This document shows positions 1-12,544 of a stretch of 64,000 bases of DNA, piece after piece. The translations under genes were made by a program, and so were the position numbers. This DNA is from Sphingomonas arvum. GTDB lineage: Bacteria; Pseudomonadota; Alphaproteobacteria; Sphingomonadales; Sphingomonadaceae. The stretch lies in contig NZ_JAPDOB010000002.1 in NCBI RefSeq assembly GCF_026013565.1, positions 744,001 to 808,000 of the forward strand, in the 5' to 3' direction. The stretch's first letter is position 1. Each line of letters starts with the position of its first letter. A model generated the notes under the pieces. That model made no database searches. It saw nothing but the letters and a program-made list of their open reading frames with translations, and was not told the origin of the DNA.

Positions 1-1
1 C

Positions 2-700
2 TGGCATACCTGGCTCGGCTGGCTGATCGGCCTGCCGCTGCTGTTCTGGACCTTGTCCGGCGTGATCATGGTGTGGAAGCCAATCGAGGAGGTGCGCGGC
101 GCCGACCTCCTGCGGCCGCTGGCGCCGGTGCGCATGACGGCGCCGCCCGCACCGCCAAGCATCGCCGGACTGCCGCTCGAGCGCTTGAGCCTGGAACAGC
201 GTGCCGGGGGTCCGCGCTGGATCCTGGCGGTGAAGGACGGACCGACGCGGCTGGCCGACCCGCTGACCGGCCACTTGCTCCCGCCACTCAGCGCGGCCGA
301 TGCCGCACGCGAGGTTACCGGCCGCTACACCGGATCGGCGCACGTCGCCGCCGTCGCCCGCACCTCCGCCGACAGCCCGCCGCTCGACCTCCGCCGTCCG
401 CTTGCCACCTGGCAGGTGAGCATGAGCGACGGCACTCGCTTCTACGTCGACGCCGGCTCCGGCGAGGTGGTCGCCCGCCGCACCCGCTGGTGGCGCTTCT
501 ATGATTGGATGTGGGGGCTCCACATCATGGACCTGAAGGGCCGCGAGGACAGCCACAACCCGTCGGTGATCGGCTTCGGGATCGCGGCGCTGATCGGCAC
601 GGTGCTGGCGCTCGCCCTGCTGCCCTTCACGGTGCGGCGGCGCCGGATCAGCCCAGCAGCGCCGCAAGCCGCTCCCACCAGCCCAGCTCCGCCGCGCTGA
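2..700 (+). CDS. PepSY-type membrane protein, 3' part
   Basis: The reading frame is open from the first bases of the window, so the true start lies upstream. The visible part begins with a Trp-rich membrane segment (WHTWLGW, then LLFWTLSGVIMVW) typical of PepSY-associated membrane proteins. A soluble, probably periplasmic region of about 130 residues follows. It includes a PepSY-like stretch ending in FYVDAGSGEVVARRTRWWRFYDW. A second membrane helix near the C-terminus is followed by an Arg-rich cytoplasmic tail. Family members are often linked to iron uptake or reductase activity, but nothing here fixes the role. Its last 53 bases overlap the 3' end of the convergent sppA. Confidence 0.7.
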   Translation, partial: WHTWLGWLIGLPLLFWTLSGVIMVWKPIEEVRGADLLRPLAPVRMTAPPAPPSIAGLPLERLSLEQRAGGPRWILAVKDGPTRLADPLTGHLLPPLSAADAAREVTGRYTGSAHVAAVARTSADSPPLDLRRPLATWQVSMSDGTRFYVDAGSGEVVARRTRWWRFYDWMWGLHIMDLKGREDSHNPSVIGFGIAALIGTVLALALLPFTVRRRRISPAAPQAAPTSPAPPR

Positions 701-2510
701 CTCGCGCCGGCACGGGCGCCGGGCAGCTCAGGCAGCGAACCTGGATGGTCGGACCCATCAGCACCGAGCGGGCGTCGGCCAGCCCGCCCAGAAGTTCGCG
801 CTGGCCGCGCGCCGCCAGGCTGGCGAAGGCGTCGGAGCCGCCGCTGCTGCCCTCGTCGTCATCGTCACCGCCGACGAAGCCGAGCAGCTGCGACCGCCAG
901 CTGGTCGGTCGTTCCAGGTAAGTGACCCGGCGCTCGTCACCCAGCTTGGCCAGGCGGGCGGCTTCCGCGATCGCCTCGTCCATCCCGCCGAAGCTGTCGA
1001 CCAGGCCGATCTGTCGCGCCGTTCCGCCTGCCCACACGCGGCCTTGCGCGATTTGGTTGACCTGGGCCGGCGTCTTGCCGCGCGCCTGGGCGACCAGCCC
1101 GAGGAAGCGACGGTAGGTGCTCTCGATCCCCATCTGCACCAGCCGGCTCGCTTCGGGGGAGGGCCCGTTGAGCAGGTCCGGCTCGCCCGACAGCGGCGTA
1201 GTCTTCACCCCGTCGGCACCGACGCCCAGCTTTTGCAGGGTGCCCTGGAAGCTCGGCAAGATGCCGAACACGCCGATAGAGCCGGTGATGGTCGAGGGCT
1301 CGGCTATGATCCGATCCGCGGCGGTCGCCACCCAATAGCCGCCCGACGCGGCGACATTGCCCATGGAGGCGACCACGGGAATGTTACGTGCCCGGGCTTG
1401 CATGAGGGCTGCGCGGATGCGCTCCGATCCGGTCACCGAGCCGCCGGGCGAGTCGATGCGGACGACCAGCGCCTTCAGCTTGCCGCCGCGCAGCGCTTTG
1501 TCGATCGTCGCCGCGATGCTTTCGCCGCCGGCCGTGCCGAGCGGCGCCTTCCCGTCCACGATGGTCCCGGCAACCGTCACCACCCCGATCGGCGCCGAGC
1601 GGTTGTCGCGTACCTTGTCGCGGACGTAGGCGGCCAGCGGGATGCGCTGGTAGGCGCCGCGAGCGCGGTCTCCTTCGCCGCCGAGCGCCGCCAGCCGGCG
1701 CTCGAACTGGTGCCGCTCGCCGATGCGGTCGACCAGCCCGGCGCGTAGGGCCGCCTGGGCAAAGTCGCCGCCGCTCGCCTGAACGACGCCGGCCGTGTCG
1801 CGCAGATATGGGTCGACGGCCGCCTTGGGCCGTGCCGCGCGGATGTCGTCGCGCCAGGTCTCCAGCAGGTTGCCGGACAGTTCCTGCGCATTCTGCCGCG
1901 CCTCAGGCGACATGTCAGAGCGGGTGTAGGGCTCGACCGCGCTCTTGTAGGTGCCGACGCGGTAGACGTTGGCGGTCACGCCCAACTTGTCGAGCAGGCC
2001 CTTGAAGTAGAGGTTGTTGCCGCCCGGCCCAGCAAGCGCCACCGTGCCCAACGGGTTGAGCCATACCTCCGACGCGTGGGCCGCGAGTTGATAGCCGTCG
2101 TCGGTGTAGGCGGTGGCATAGGCGATCACCGGCTTCTTGGCCCGGCGCACCTCGTCGAGCGCCGTGCCGAGGTCGTGCAGGGCCGCCTGGCCGCCACCCA
2201 TGAAGCCGTCGAGGTCCAGCGCAACCGCCTTGACCCGGCCGTCGTCCTTGGCCGCAAGCACCGCCGCACGCAGCTGGCGCAGGCTATGCTCCCTCATGCC
2301 GCTGCCGCCGAGGGTTGCCAACGGGTCGACCTCGGCCGGCTGTTCGACCAGCGTGCCGGCCATGTCCAATGTCAGCACGCCATCACCGACCGGTGCCGGC
2401 CGGGAGGACAGGGCCGCGTACAGCAGACCGAAGAACAGCAGCATGAAGATCAGCACCAGTGCATCCTTGATGCCGACCAGCAGGTGCCAGACGCCGCGCA
2501 CGAACCGCAT
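648..2510 (-). CDS. sppA: Signal peptide peptidase SppA, long (67 kDa) type
   Basis: Membrane-bound serine protease that degrades cleaved signal peptides. The 620-residue length and two tandem protease repeats match the E. coli-type long form. One N-terminal membrane helix (about residues 12-34) anchors it. The predicted Ser-Lys dyad is Lys189 (VGTYKSAVEPYTR) and Ser389 (NVAASGGYW). Their spacing of 200 residues equals that of Lys209/Ser409 in E. coli SppA. The start at 2510 was preferred over an ATG 14 codons upstream because AAGGAG sits just before it and the protein then begins directly with the anchor. The C-terminus holds an odd Cys-x2-Cys (VRCLSCP), partly encoded in the overlap with the convergent PepSY gene. 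Confidence 0.93.
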   Translation of the reverse strand: MRFVRGVWHLLVGIKDALVLIFMLLFFGLLYAALSSRPAPVGDGVLTLDMAGTLVEQPAEVDPLATLGGSGMREHSLRQLRAAVLAAKDDGRVKAVALDLDGFMGGGQAALHDLGTALDEVRRAKKPVIAYATAYTDDGYQLAAHASEVWLNPLGTVALAGPGGNNLYFKGLLDKLGVTANVYRVGTYKSAVEPYTRSDMSPEARQNAQELSGNLLETWRDDIRAARPKAAVDPYLRDTAGVVQASGGDFAQAALRAGLVDRIGERHQFERRLAALGGEGDRARGAYQRIPLAAYVRDKVRDNRSAPIGVVTVAGTIVDGKAPLGTAGGESIAATIDKALRGGKLKALVVRIDSPGGSVTGSERIRAALMQARARNIPVVASMGNVAASGGYWVATAADRIIAEPSTITGSIGVFGILPSFQGTLQKLGVGADGVKTTPLSGEPDLLNGPSPEASRLVQMGIESTYRRFLGLVAQARGKTPAQVNQIAQGRVWAGGTARQIGLVDSFGGMDEAIAEAARLAKLGDERRVTYLERPTSWRSQLLGFVGGDDDDEGSSGGSDAFASLAARGQRELLGGLADARSVLMGPTIQVRCLSCPAPVPARVSAAELGWWERLAALLG

Positions 2511-2600
2511 GAGCTTCTCCTTGTGTGCGGCGGCAAGTAGCGGAGCGAGCAATGTCGCGCCATAGGTGACGGCAGAGGTCCGGGCGGCTAGGGCGGCGCC

Positions 2601-3989
2601 ATGCCGCGTGCGCTCGCCGCCGCTCCCGCCACGTGGCGCGACGAGCTGTCCGCCAGCCTGCGCCTCGCGGGGCCATTGGTGCTGTCCAACCTTGCGGCCA
2701 ACGCGATCACCACCACCGACGTGCTGATGCTCGGGCGACTGGGGCCGGAGCCGCTCGCTGCCTCGGCGCTAGCGGTCAATTTCTTCAGCCTCGTCCTGTT
2801 CACCGGCGTCGGCCTGACCATCGCGATCGCGCCGCTGATCGCCTCCGCACTCGGGCGGCGCATCGGGGCCGTGCGGGAAAGCCGGCGCAGCTTCCGCATG
2901 GGCCTGTGGCTGGTCGCGTTCTACGGCCTCGCTGGCGTGGGAGTGCTGAGCCTGGTTGAGCCGTTGTGCCGGCTGCTGGGGCAGGACCCGCGCCTGTCGG
3001 CGGCCGCGGGCGATTTCATGGGCGTCCTCCGGTGGGCCCTGCTGCCCGGCCTGCTGATATTCCTGTTCCGCACCGCGCTGACCGCATTCGACCGGACGAT
3101 CGTGACGCTGGTGGTGGCGCTTGGTGGCGTCGCGCTGAACGTGCTGCTCAACTGGACGCTGATCTTCGGCCACCTTGGCATGCCGGCGTTCGGGATGATT
3201 GGATCGGCCATGGCGACGCTAATCACCAACAGCGTCATGGCGCTCGCGCTGGGCGTTACGCTGACCAGGCTAGCACGGCTGCGCACCATGCACCTGTTCG
3301 GTCATTGGTGGCGGCCCGACTGGCCGCGTTTCCGGGAGCTGGTCCGGCTCGGCACGCCCATCGCGCTGACCTGGGCATTCGAGGTCAGCGTCTTCTCCTG
3401 CGCCGTCTACCTGATGGGCCTGATCGACACGACCAGCGTTGCGGCGCACGTGATCGCCCTGCAGATCGCCGCCTTCGCCTTCATGGTACCGCTGGGCCTG
3501 AGCCAGGCGGCGACCGTGCGGGTCGGCTACGGCCACGGCGCGCGCGACCCGGCGTGGATCGCACTGGCGGGCCGGGTGGCGATTGCGTGCGCGTTGGCGT
3601 TCGCGCTGCTGTCCGCCGCGGTCATGTGGCTGTTCCCTAGCCGGCTGGCCGGCCTGTTCCTCGACTCCGCGGAGCCGGGCAGCGGAGCCGTGCTGGCGCT
3701 GGCCGTGCGGTTCCTGCTGGTCGCCGCGGTGTTCCAGATCGTCGATGGCGCGCAGGTGATCGGCGCCTCCATCCTACGCGGACTGCACGACACCCGCGTA
3801 CCGATGCTCTATGCCGGGTTCGGCTATTGGGCGGTCGGCCTCGGCAGCGGCGCATATCTCGCCTTCGCGACACCGCTCAAGGGCACCGGAATCTGGATCG
3901 GCCTGGCGCTCGGGCTGGCGGTCGTGTCCGTGCTGATGCTGGTGCGCTGGTCGCGGCGGACGCGACTGGGCCTTGTTCCGCCCACGTAA
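2601..3989 (+). CDS. MATE family multidrug/cation antiporter
   Basis: Inner-membrane antiporter of 462 residues, the usual size for the family, with about 12 hydrophobic segments in two bundles. The N-terminus (LAGPLVLSNLAANAITTTDVLMLGRLG) matches the conserved first helix of MATE proteins, and a similar segment recurs after mid-protein (LGTPIALTWAFEVSVFS), as expected of the inverted halves. Such proteins export drugs or metabolites using H+ or Na+ gradients; the substrate cannot be predicted here. It is transcribed divergently from sppA, with about 90 bp between the starts, and is followed by the groESL promoter region. Confidence 0.9.
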   Translation: MPRALAAAPATWRDELSASLRLAGPLVLSNLAANAITTTDVLMLGRLGPEPLAASALAVNFFSLVLFTGVGLTIAIAPLIASALGRRIGAVRESRRSFRMGLWLVAFYGLAGVGVLSLVEPLCRLLGQDPRLSAAAGDFMGVLRWALLPGLLIFLFRTALTAFDRTIVTLVVALGGVALNVLLNWTLIFGHLGMPAFGMIGSAMATLITNSVMALALGVTLTRLARLRTMHLFGHWWRPDWPRFRELVRLGTPIALTWAFEVSVFSCAVYLMGLIDTTSVAAHVIALQIAAFAFMVPLGLSQAATVRVGYGHGARDPAWIALAGRVAIACALAFALLSAAVMWLFPSRLAGLFLDSAEPGSGAVLALAVRFLLVAAVFQIVDGAQVIGASILRGLHDTRVPMLYAGFGYWAVGLGSGAYLAFATPLKGTGIWIGLALGLAVVSVLMLVRWSRRTRLGLVPPT

Positions 3990-4009
3990 ATTTGCGGCTG
4001 AACGGGGCA

Positions 4010-4037
4010 TTGACAGACACGCCGGCGCTACCCAAAT
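4010..4037 (+). promoter_or_regulatory. Putative groESL promoter
   Basis: TTGACA at 4010-4015 is followed after 15 bases by CCCAAAT at 4031-4037. This fits a vegetative -35 hexamer with a poor -10. It also resembles heat-shock (RpoH) promoters, whose -10 is CCCCAT-like. It lies immediately upstream of the CIRCE operator. The assignment to a sigma factor is inference. Confidence 0.45.
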
Positions 4038-4048
4038 GCGCGACGTCG

Positions 4049-4075
4049 CTGGCACTCTCTTGATGGGAGTGCCAA
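4049..4075 (+). promoter_or_regulatory. CIRCE operator (HrcA binding site) of groESL
   Basis: An inverted repeat CTGGCACTC - 9 bases - GAGTGCCAA matches the CIRCE consensus (TTAGCACTC-N9-GAGTGCTAA) with the standard 9-9-9 spacing. It lies 43 bp upstream of groES. CIRCE binds the repressor HrcA, whose activity depends on the GroEL chaperonin, so heat stress derepresses the operon. hrcA itself is not in the window. Confidence 0.93.
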
Positions 4076-4118
4076 CGCGAAACGGTTCAACAACGAAGAG
4101 CAAAAAGGGGCTTAGCTC

Positions 4119-4406
4119 ATGGCTTTCAGGCCGCTTCACGATCGCGTTCTCGTCCGCCGGGTCGAGGCCGAGGAGAAGACCGCGGGCGGGATCATTATCC
4201 CGGACACCGCCAAGGAAAAGCCGCAGGAAGGCGAAGTCGTTGCCGTTGGCACCGGCGCCCGTTCCGACAACGGCACCGTGACCCCGCTGGAGGTTAAGAC
4301 CGGCGACCGCATCCTGTTCGGCAAGTGGTCGGGCACCGAGGTCAAGGTCGACGGTGAGGACCTCATCATCATGAAGGAAAGCGACATCCTGGGGATCGTC
4401 GGCTGA
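4119..4406 (+). CDS. groS: Co-chaperonin GroES
   Basis: Ten-kDa co-chaperonin of 95 residues that caps the GroEL ring in the cytoplasm during protein folding. The start [25 protein letters not shown] is the conserved N-terminus, with the mobile loop ([18 protein letters not shown]) at about residues 17-34. The C-terminal part ([29 protein letters not shown]) is standard. First gene of the CIRCE-controlled groESL operon, 75 bp ahead of groEL. A perfect hairpin in that gap may separate the two messages. Confidence 0.97.
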   Translation: MAFRPLHDRVLVRRVEAEEKTAGGIIIPDTAKEKPQEGEVVAVGTGARSDNGTVTPLEVKTGDRILFGKWSGTEVKVDGEDLIIMKESDILGIVG

Positions 4407-4440
4407 GCAAACGAGCTCGGATCCTTCTTCAACCATCACC

Positions 4441-4459
4441 GGCTCTGATCTTCAGAGCC
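4441..4459 (+). other. Intercistronic hairpin between groES and groEL
   Basis: A perfect 8-bp inverted repeat (GGCTCTGA - TCT - TCAGAGCC) lies between the two chaperonin genes. There is no T-run after it, so it is not a simple terminator. In Agrobacterium the groESL transcript is cleaved between the genes at such a structure, so this is a candidate mRNA processing site. Confidence 0.6.
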
Positions 4460-4469
4460 GAACTCATGA

Positions 4470-6128
<1,659 letters not shown>

Positions 6129-6190
6129 GCCGAGCCGGCCGGGGCCAAGGCCGGCGACCGACAGGTCGGCGACTTGGCCCCGGACTCGGC
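6129..6190 (+). other. Large hairpin directly after groEL
   Basis: An 11-bp perfect stem (arms 6139-6149 and 6173-6183) is extended outward by GCCGAG/CTCGGC at 6129-6134 and 6185-6190, with a small inner stem CGACC/GGTCG. The groEL stop codon abuts it. There is no T-tract, so it may protect the groEL mRNA 3' end rather than terminate it. Confidence 0.5.
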
Positions 6191-6265
6191 GACGGTTGGA
6201 CGGCCTGCGGCAACGCCGACAGGACCGACGTCACGAAATTAACTCCCGTGACGGCCCCGCCCAAG

Positions 6266-6448
6266 CTACTCCGACGAACTGGAAGGGCCGCTGTCCTCGG
6301 GCAGCGGCCCTTCTTCGTTCCCAAGCGCATTCAGTTCCGCCTCGGCCTGGTCGAGCCGCCGGCTCTCCTCCGCCGTTGGCGCCGGCGGCCGCTCATTCCG
6401 TCCGCAGGCGCTCAGCAGCGTCAGTGTCAGCAGCAGGGTCGTTCTCAA
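6266..6448 (-). CDS. Small predicted lipoprotein
   Basis: Sixty residues beginning MRTTLLLTLTLLSAC, a short signal peptide with a lipobox (LSAC) predicting lipidation of Cys15. The mature part is small, charged and Pro/Glu-rich (PPAPTAEESRRLDQAEAELNAL), ending in a Ser-rich tail. No known domain is recognised; a role in the envelope is inferred only from the lipobox. Its last codons overlap the groEL terminator hairpin on the opposite strand, so the tail is constrained by that structure. Another small lipoprotein gene lies just upstream on the same strand. Confidence 0.6.
   Translation of the reverse strand: MRTTLLLTLTLLSACGRNERPPAPTAEESRRLDQAEAELNALGNEEGPLPEDSGPSSSSE
6283..6320 (+). terminator. 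Rho-independent terminator of groESL
   Basis: An 11-bp perfect stem AAGGGCCGCTG / CAGCGGCCCTT with an 8-base loop is followed by CTTCGTT. It lies about 155 bp after the groEL stop and inside the 3' end of the convergent small lipoprotein gene. The stem is symmetric, but the T-rich side faces the groEL direction. Confidence 0.75.
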
Positions 6449-6460
6449 GACATCCCTCCA

Positions 6461-6497
6461 ACGAAGAAGGGCCGCCCGGTCTGCCCGGACGGCCCTT
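6461..6497 (-). terminator. Terminator of the minus-strand lipoprotein gene at 6526
   Basis: AAGGGCCG / CGGCCCTT arms at 6467-6474 and 6490-6497 with further pairing inside. Read on the minus strand, CTTCTTCGT follows the stem. It lies 29 bp after the stop of the lipoprotein gene and before the next minus-strand gene, so the two small lipoprotein genes are probably separate transcription units. Confidence 0.7.
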
Positions 6498-6525
6498 CCG
6501 CTTAACTGATCAGGAACGCGAGAGC

Positions 6526-6801
6526 TTAGCGGCCCGCGACGTTGTCCTGGCCGTTGGCGACGTCCTCGGCCGCATTCTCAACGGCGTTGCCGGCGTTCGA
6601 CACGGCGTTGCCGGCCGCGTCCAGCGCGTTGTCGGCGGCGACTCCGGCGTTGTCGGTCGCGTCGAGCGACGCGTTGGTGTCGGCCGCAGCTTCGGTCTCG
6701 ATCGTGTTCTCGGTCGAGACGTTGTTGTCCGGAGCATTGTCCTGGCAAGCAGCGAGACCCAGACCAGCAACGGCCACGGCGACGAGCGCAAACTTCTTCA
6801 T
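6526..6801 (-). CDS. Ala/Asn/Asp-rich small lipoprotein
   Basis: The start MKKFALVAVAVAGLGLAAC gives a textbook lipoprotein signal with lipobox LAAC, so Cys19 should be lipidated. An in-frame ATG four codons upstream is an alternative start. The mature 73 residues are low-complexity, built of degenerate units such as DNALDAAGNAV, SNAGNAV and ENAAEDV that would form an amphipathic or disordered Asn/Asp-rich helix. This style resembles small entericidin-like or stress-related lipoproteins of proteobacteria, but I cannot assign a family. It has its own terminator and a 209-bp upstream region shared with the divergent met operon. Confidence 0.7.
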   Translation of the reverse strand: MKKFALVAVAVAGLGLAACQDNAPDNNVSTENTIETEAAADTNASLDATDNAGVAADNALDAAGNAVSNAGNAVENAAEDVANGQDNVAGR

Positions 6802-6982
6802 GATCGTTTCCATCCCTATCAAAACGACGCCGGCCCCAAAGATCGAGTTCGGCGCAGGTCCGGCCCGCCGCATTGTTTACGGTCAGACCAGCGCGCGGAT
6901 TTAGGTGAGGCCTGGGGAGCACGCAATCACCTTTTGCGACGAACCGATTTTGTGCGGGTCCGCGCTTTCGTGCTTGCCCCAC

Positions 6983-7002
6983 ATATAAAGACTTCTTTAT
7001 AT
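6983..7002 (+). promoter_or_regulatory. AT-rich palindrome, likely operator of the met operon
   Basis: ATATAAAGA - CT - TCTTTATAT is a perfect 9-bp inverted repeat, conspicuously AT-rich in a GC-rich genome. It ends 8 bases before the start of the ArsR-type gene. ArsR proteins bind such palindromes as dimers. Control of methionine-cycle genes by S-adenosylhomocysteine-responsive ArsR proteins (SahR family) is known in proteobacteria. Autoregulation here is inferred. Confidence 0.75.
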
Positions 7003-7010
7003 CGTTATCC

Positions 7011-7976
7011 GTGTCTCCATTGCTCCCCCTGACCGAGTTGTTCCAGGCGCTTGCCGACCCCACGCGGTTGCGCATCGTGGCGCTGGTGCGCGAGCTGGAG
7101 ATGTCGGTGGGCGAACTGGCGCAGCTACTGGGGCAAAGCCAGCCGCGGGTATCGCGACACGTCAAGATACTGGTTGACGCCGGTATGCTGGCTCGCCGCA
7201 AGGAAGGCAGCTGGGTTTTCCTGACCCTGGCCCGGGCGGACCTGGCGAAAGCGCTGTTCGCGCTGACCGATCTTGCTGCCGACCGCGAGGCCGCCGCGTC
7301 GCTCGCCGCCGACCGGGCGCGGCTTGCTGCTGTGCGACGCGATCGGGCCGAGGCGGCCGAGCGCTATTTTGCGGTGAATGCCCATGTCTGGGACGAGATC
7401 CGCTCGCTGCACGTCGCGGAAAGCGAGGTTGAGCAGGCGATCGGGCGGGTGCTCGGCGCCGGGCCGCTCGGCCGGATGGTCGATGTCGGCACCGGCACCG
7501 GGCGCATGATCGAGCTGTTTGGACGCTTGGCCGAGCAGTCGATTGGAGTCGACAAGTCCAGCGAGATGCTGCGGTTTGCCCGCGCCAAGCTGGAGGCTGC
7601 GGCGGTGCCCGCCTCGCTGCGGCAGGGTGACATGTATGCGCTTCCGCTGGACGACGGCAGCGCCGACCTGGTCTTGCTACATCAAGTGCTGCACTTTGCT
7701 CATGCGCCGGGGCAGGCGATCGTGGAGGCGGCGCGCCTGCTGTCCCCGGGAGGGCGGTTGCTGGTCGTCGACTTCGCGCCGCATGAGCGCGAGGAACTAC
7801 GCGAGATCGCGCAGCATGCGCGGCTCGGCTTCAGCGATGACGCGCTGCTCGGCTGGCTGGCGGAGGCGGGGCTCGTGGGCGAAGTGGTCGAGCACCTGGC
7901 CGGCGGGGAACTCACCGTCACCATATGGTCTGCGCGCAAAGAAGCTGCGCGGCTAGCAAAGCGGAGAGCGGCATGA
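7011..7976 (+). CDS. ArsR-type regulator fused to a SAM-dependent methyltransferase
   Basis: Residues 1-90 form an ArsR winged helix: FQALADPTRLRIVALV, then the recognition region GQSQPRVSRHVKILVDAGML. Residues from about 110 on are a class I methyltransferase with motif I VDVGTGTGR at 157-165. ArsR-methyltransferase fusions commonly sit beside metF/metH in alphaproteobacteria and probably sense SAM or SAH. The start is GTG at 7011, because the HTH must be included and no other start is available in frame. No clear ribosome-binding site is visible, and the palindrome ends 8 bases upstream, so translation may be leaderless. The gene overlaps metF by ATGA. Confidence 0.88.
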   Translation: MSPLLPLTELFQALADPTRLRIVALVRELEMSVGELAQLLGQSQPRVSRHVKILVDAGMLARRKEGSWVFLTLARADLAKALFALTDLAADREAAASLAADRARLAAVRRDRAEAAERYFAVNAHVWDEIRSLHVAESEVEQAIGRVLGAGPLGRMVDVGTGTGRMIELFGRLAEQSIGVDKSSEMLRFARAKLEAAAVPASLRQGDMYALPLDDGSADLVLLHQVLHFAHAPGQAIVEAARLLSPGGRLLVVDFAPHEREELREIAQHARLGFSDDALLGWLAEAGLVGEVVEHLAGGELTVTIWSARKEAARLAKRRAA

Positions 7977-8899
7977 GCAGGGTAGCGCTGGCGTCGGTCG
8001 GCACATTCGAGCCCACACCATTATTCGCGGCGGCAAAGGGCGACATTGCGGTCAGCTTCGAGTTCTTTCCGCCGAAGTCGGACAAGATGGCTGAAACGTT
8101 GTGGGCCTCGATAGAGACGCTCGCGCCGCTTCAACCGCAATTTGTGTCGGTGACCTACGGCGCGGGTGGCTCCACGCGGGAGCGGACCCATGCGACAGTC
8201 GAGCGTATCGTTCGCGAAACGCACTTGCCGGCCGCCGCGCACCTCACCTGTGTCAACGCAAGCCGGGGCGAGATCGACGACATCGCGCGGAGCTATTGGG
8301 ACGCCGGTGTGCGCCACATTGTCGCCCTGCGCGGCGATCCGCCGGAAGAAGGCGCCGATTATGTGCCGCGTGCCGACGGCTATGCCGATGCGGCGGCGCT
8401 GGTCGCCGGCCTGAAGCAGGTTGCGCCATTTGAAGTGAGCGTTGCCTGCTATCCCGAGATGCACCCCCAGGCGACTTGCCCGGAAGCCGACCTGGACCAT
8501 CTCGCGCGCAAGGTGGACGCCGGGGCGGATCGGGCGATCAGCCAGTTCTTCTTTTCGGCCGACGCGTTTCTCCGGTTCCGCGACCGCGCGGCCGCCCGGG
8601 GCATCGCGGCCGAGATCGTGCCCGGCATCCTGCCGGTCAGCAACGTCGCCCAGACCCGCAAGTTTGCGGGCCAGTGCGGCGCCGCCATCCCGGACTGGAT
8701 GGACGAGCTGTTCGAAGGGCTCGACCACAAGCCGGCGGCGCGGCAGCTGATCGCCGCTACCATCGCCGCCGAACTATGCGGCCAGCTCTACGCCGGCGGG
8801 ATCCGCCACTTCCACTTCTATACATTGAACCGCGCCGAGTTGGCCTATGCCATCTGCCACCTGCTGGGGGTGCGCGCGGACCGAAAGGCTCACCGATGA
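7973..8899 (+). CDS. metF: Methylenetetrahydrofolate reductase
   Basis: Flavoenzyme of 308 residues reducing 5,10-methylene-THF to 5-methyl-THF for methionine synthesis. Family signatures include VSFEFFPPKSDKM near the N-terminus, FVSVTYGAGGSTRERTH and the ALRGDPP loop. The ATG overlaps the stop of the regulator gene (ATGA), with GGAGA just upstream, so translation is coupled. A longer frame exists but its extra residues are not MetF-like. It supplies the methyl donor used by the two MetH pieces encoded directly downstream. Confidence 0.96.
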   Translation: MSRVALASVGTFEPTPLFAAAKGDIAVSFEFFPPKSDKMAETLWASIETLAPLQPQFVSVTYGAGGSTRERTHATVERIVRETHLPAAAHLTCVNASRGEIDDIARSYWDAGVRHIVALRGDPPEEGADYVPRADGYADAAALVAGLKQVAPFEVSVACYPEMHPQATCPEADLDHLARKVDAGADRAISQFFFSADAFLRFRDRAAARGIAAEIVPGILPVSNVAQTRKFAGQCGAAIPDWMDELFEGLDHKPAARQLIAATIAAELCGQLYAGGIRHFHFYTLNRAELAYAICHLLGVRADRKAHR

Positions 8900-9924
8900 C
8901 GTCTTCCGCCGATGCCCTTCGCGCTGAGGCCGCCCGCCGCATCCTGATCAAGGACGGAGCCTATGGCACCGCCATTCAGGGCGCCGGGCTGGCGGCCGCC
9001 GACTATTGCGGGAGCATTGGCCTGACCCGCGACCAGAAGGGCAACAATGATTTGCTCTGCCTCACCCGGCCGGACCTGATCGCATCCATCTGCGAGGCAT
9101 ATGTCGAGGCGGGCGCGGACGTGCTCGGCACCAACAGCTTCAACGCCAACCGCATCAGCCAGGCGGACTACGGGGCCGAGGAGCTGGTGCCCGAGATGAA
9201 CGTGGCCGCGGCCCGCATTATCCGGGAGGTCGCCGACCGCTATTCGGACAAGGATGGCCGCCGTCGCTTCGTCGCCGGCGCGCTCGGGCCGACCAACAAG
9301 ACCTTGTCGCTGTCACCGGACGTCAACGATCCGGGCTTCCGGGAAGTCGATTTCGACACGGTCAAGGCGACCTATCGCGAGCAGGCGCAAGCGCTGCTGG
9401 AAGGCGGGGCCGACTTCATCCTGATCGAGACCGTGTTCGACACGTTGAACTGCAAGGCGGCGATCATGGCCGCGCTCGACCTGGCGCCGATCATGGTTTC
9501 CATGACCCTGACTGATCTTAGCGGCCGCAACCTGTCCGGCCACACCGTGGAGGCTTTCTGGGCCAGCGTTCGGCACGCGCGGCCGATCACCATCGGGCTC
9601 AACTGCAGCTTCGGCGCCGCGCAGCTTCGTCCGCACCTGGCGGCGCTGAGCGCCCAGGCGGACACGCTGATCATGGCCTATCCGAACGCCGGCCTTCCTA
9701 ACGAGCTGGGCCAATATGACGAGGCGGCCGAGCAGACCGCCGCGCAGGTGGGCGAGTGGGTGGACGATGGCCTGGTGAATATCGTTGGCGGCTGCTGCGG
9801 CACCACCCCCGCGCACATCGCCGCCATTGCCCGCAAAGTCGCACACCGCACTCCGCGCGTTGCGCCGCCAGCGCCGCGCCGGACGGTGCTCGCCGGGCTT
9901 GAGCCGATGGTGCTGGCCGCCTGA
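8896..9924 (+). CDS. metH: Methionine synthase, homocysteine-binding subunit (MetH N-terminal module)
   Basis: A 342-residue stand-alone homocysteine S-methyltransferase domain equivalent to the first module of cobalamin-dependent MetH. The N-terminus carries [12 protein letters not shown]. The zinc ligands are expected at the Cys of GLNCSFGA and the Cys pair of [12 protein letters not shown] near the C-terminus. It overlaps metF by ATGA and is followed one base after its stop by the gene for the remaining MetH modules. Both are needed for a complete enzyme. Split MetH is known in several alphaproteobacteria. Confidence 0.93.
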   Translation: MTSSADALRAEAARRILIKDGAYGTAIQGAGLAAADYCGSIGLTRDQKGNNDLLCLTRPDLIASICEAYVEAGADVLGTNSFNANRISQADYGAEELVPEMNVAAARIIREVADRYSDKDGRRRFVAGALGPTNKTLSLSPDVNDPGFREVDFDTVKATYREQAQALLEGGADFILIETVFDTLNCKAAIMAALDLAPIMVSMTLTDLSGRNLSGHTVEAFWASVRHARPITIGLNCSFGAAQLRPHLAALSAQADTLIMAYPNAGLPNELGQYDEAAEQTAAQVGEWVDDGLVNIVGGCCGTTPAHIAAIARKVAHRTPRVAPPAPRRTVLAGLEPMVLAA

Positions 9925-9925
9925 C

Positions 9926-12543
<2,618 letters not shown>

Positions 12544-12544
<1 letters not shown>

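Noticed and set aside
6820-6860. Possible EcfG-type promoter for the lipoprotein gene at 6526-6801
   Set aside because: The complement has GTTCG instead of GTTCC, and AACG is 20 bases away, so both sequence and spacing fail.
6900-7010. SAM or SAH riboswitch upstream of the methionine operon
   Set aside because: No multi-stem structure is recognisable and the regulator gene starts only 8 bases after a protein-type palindrome.
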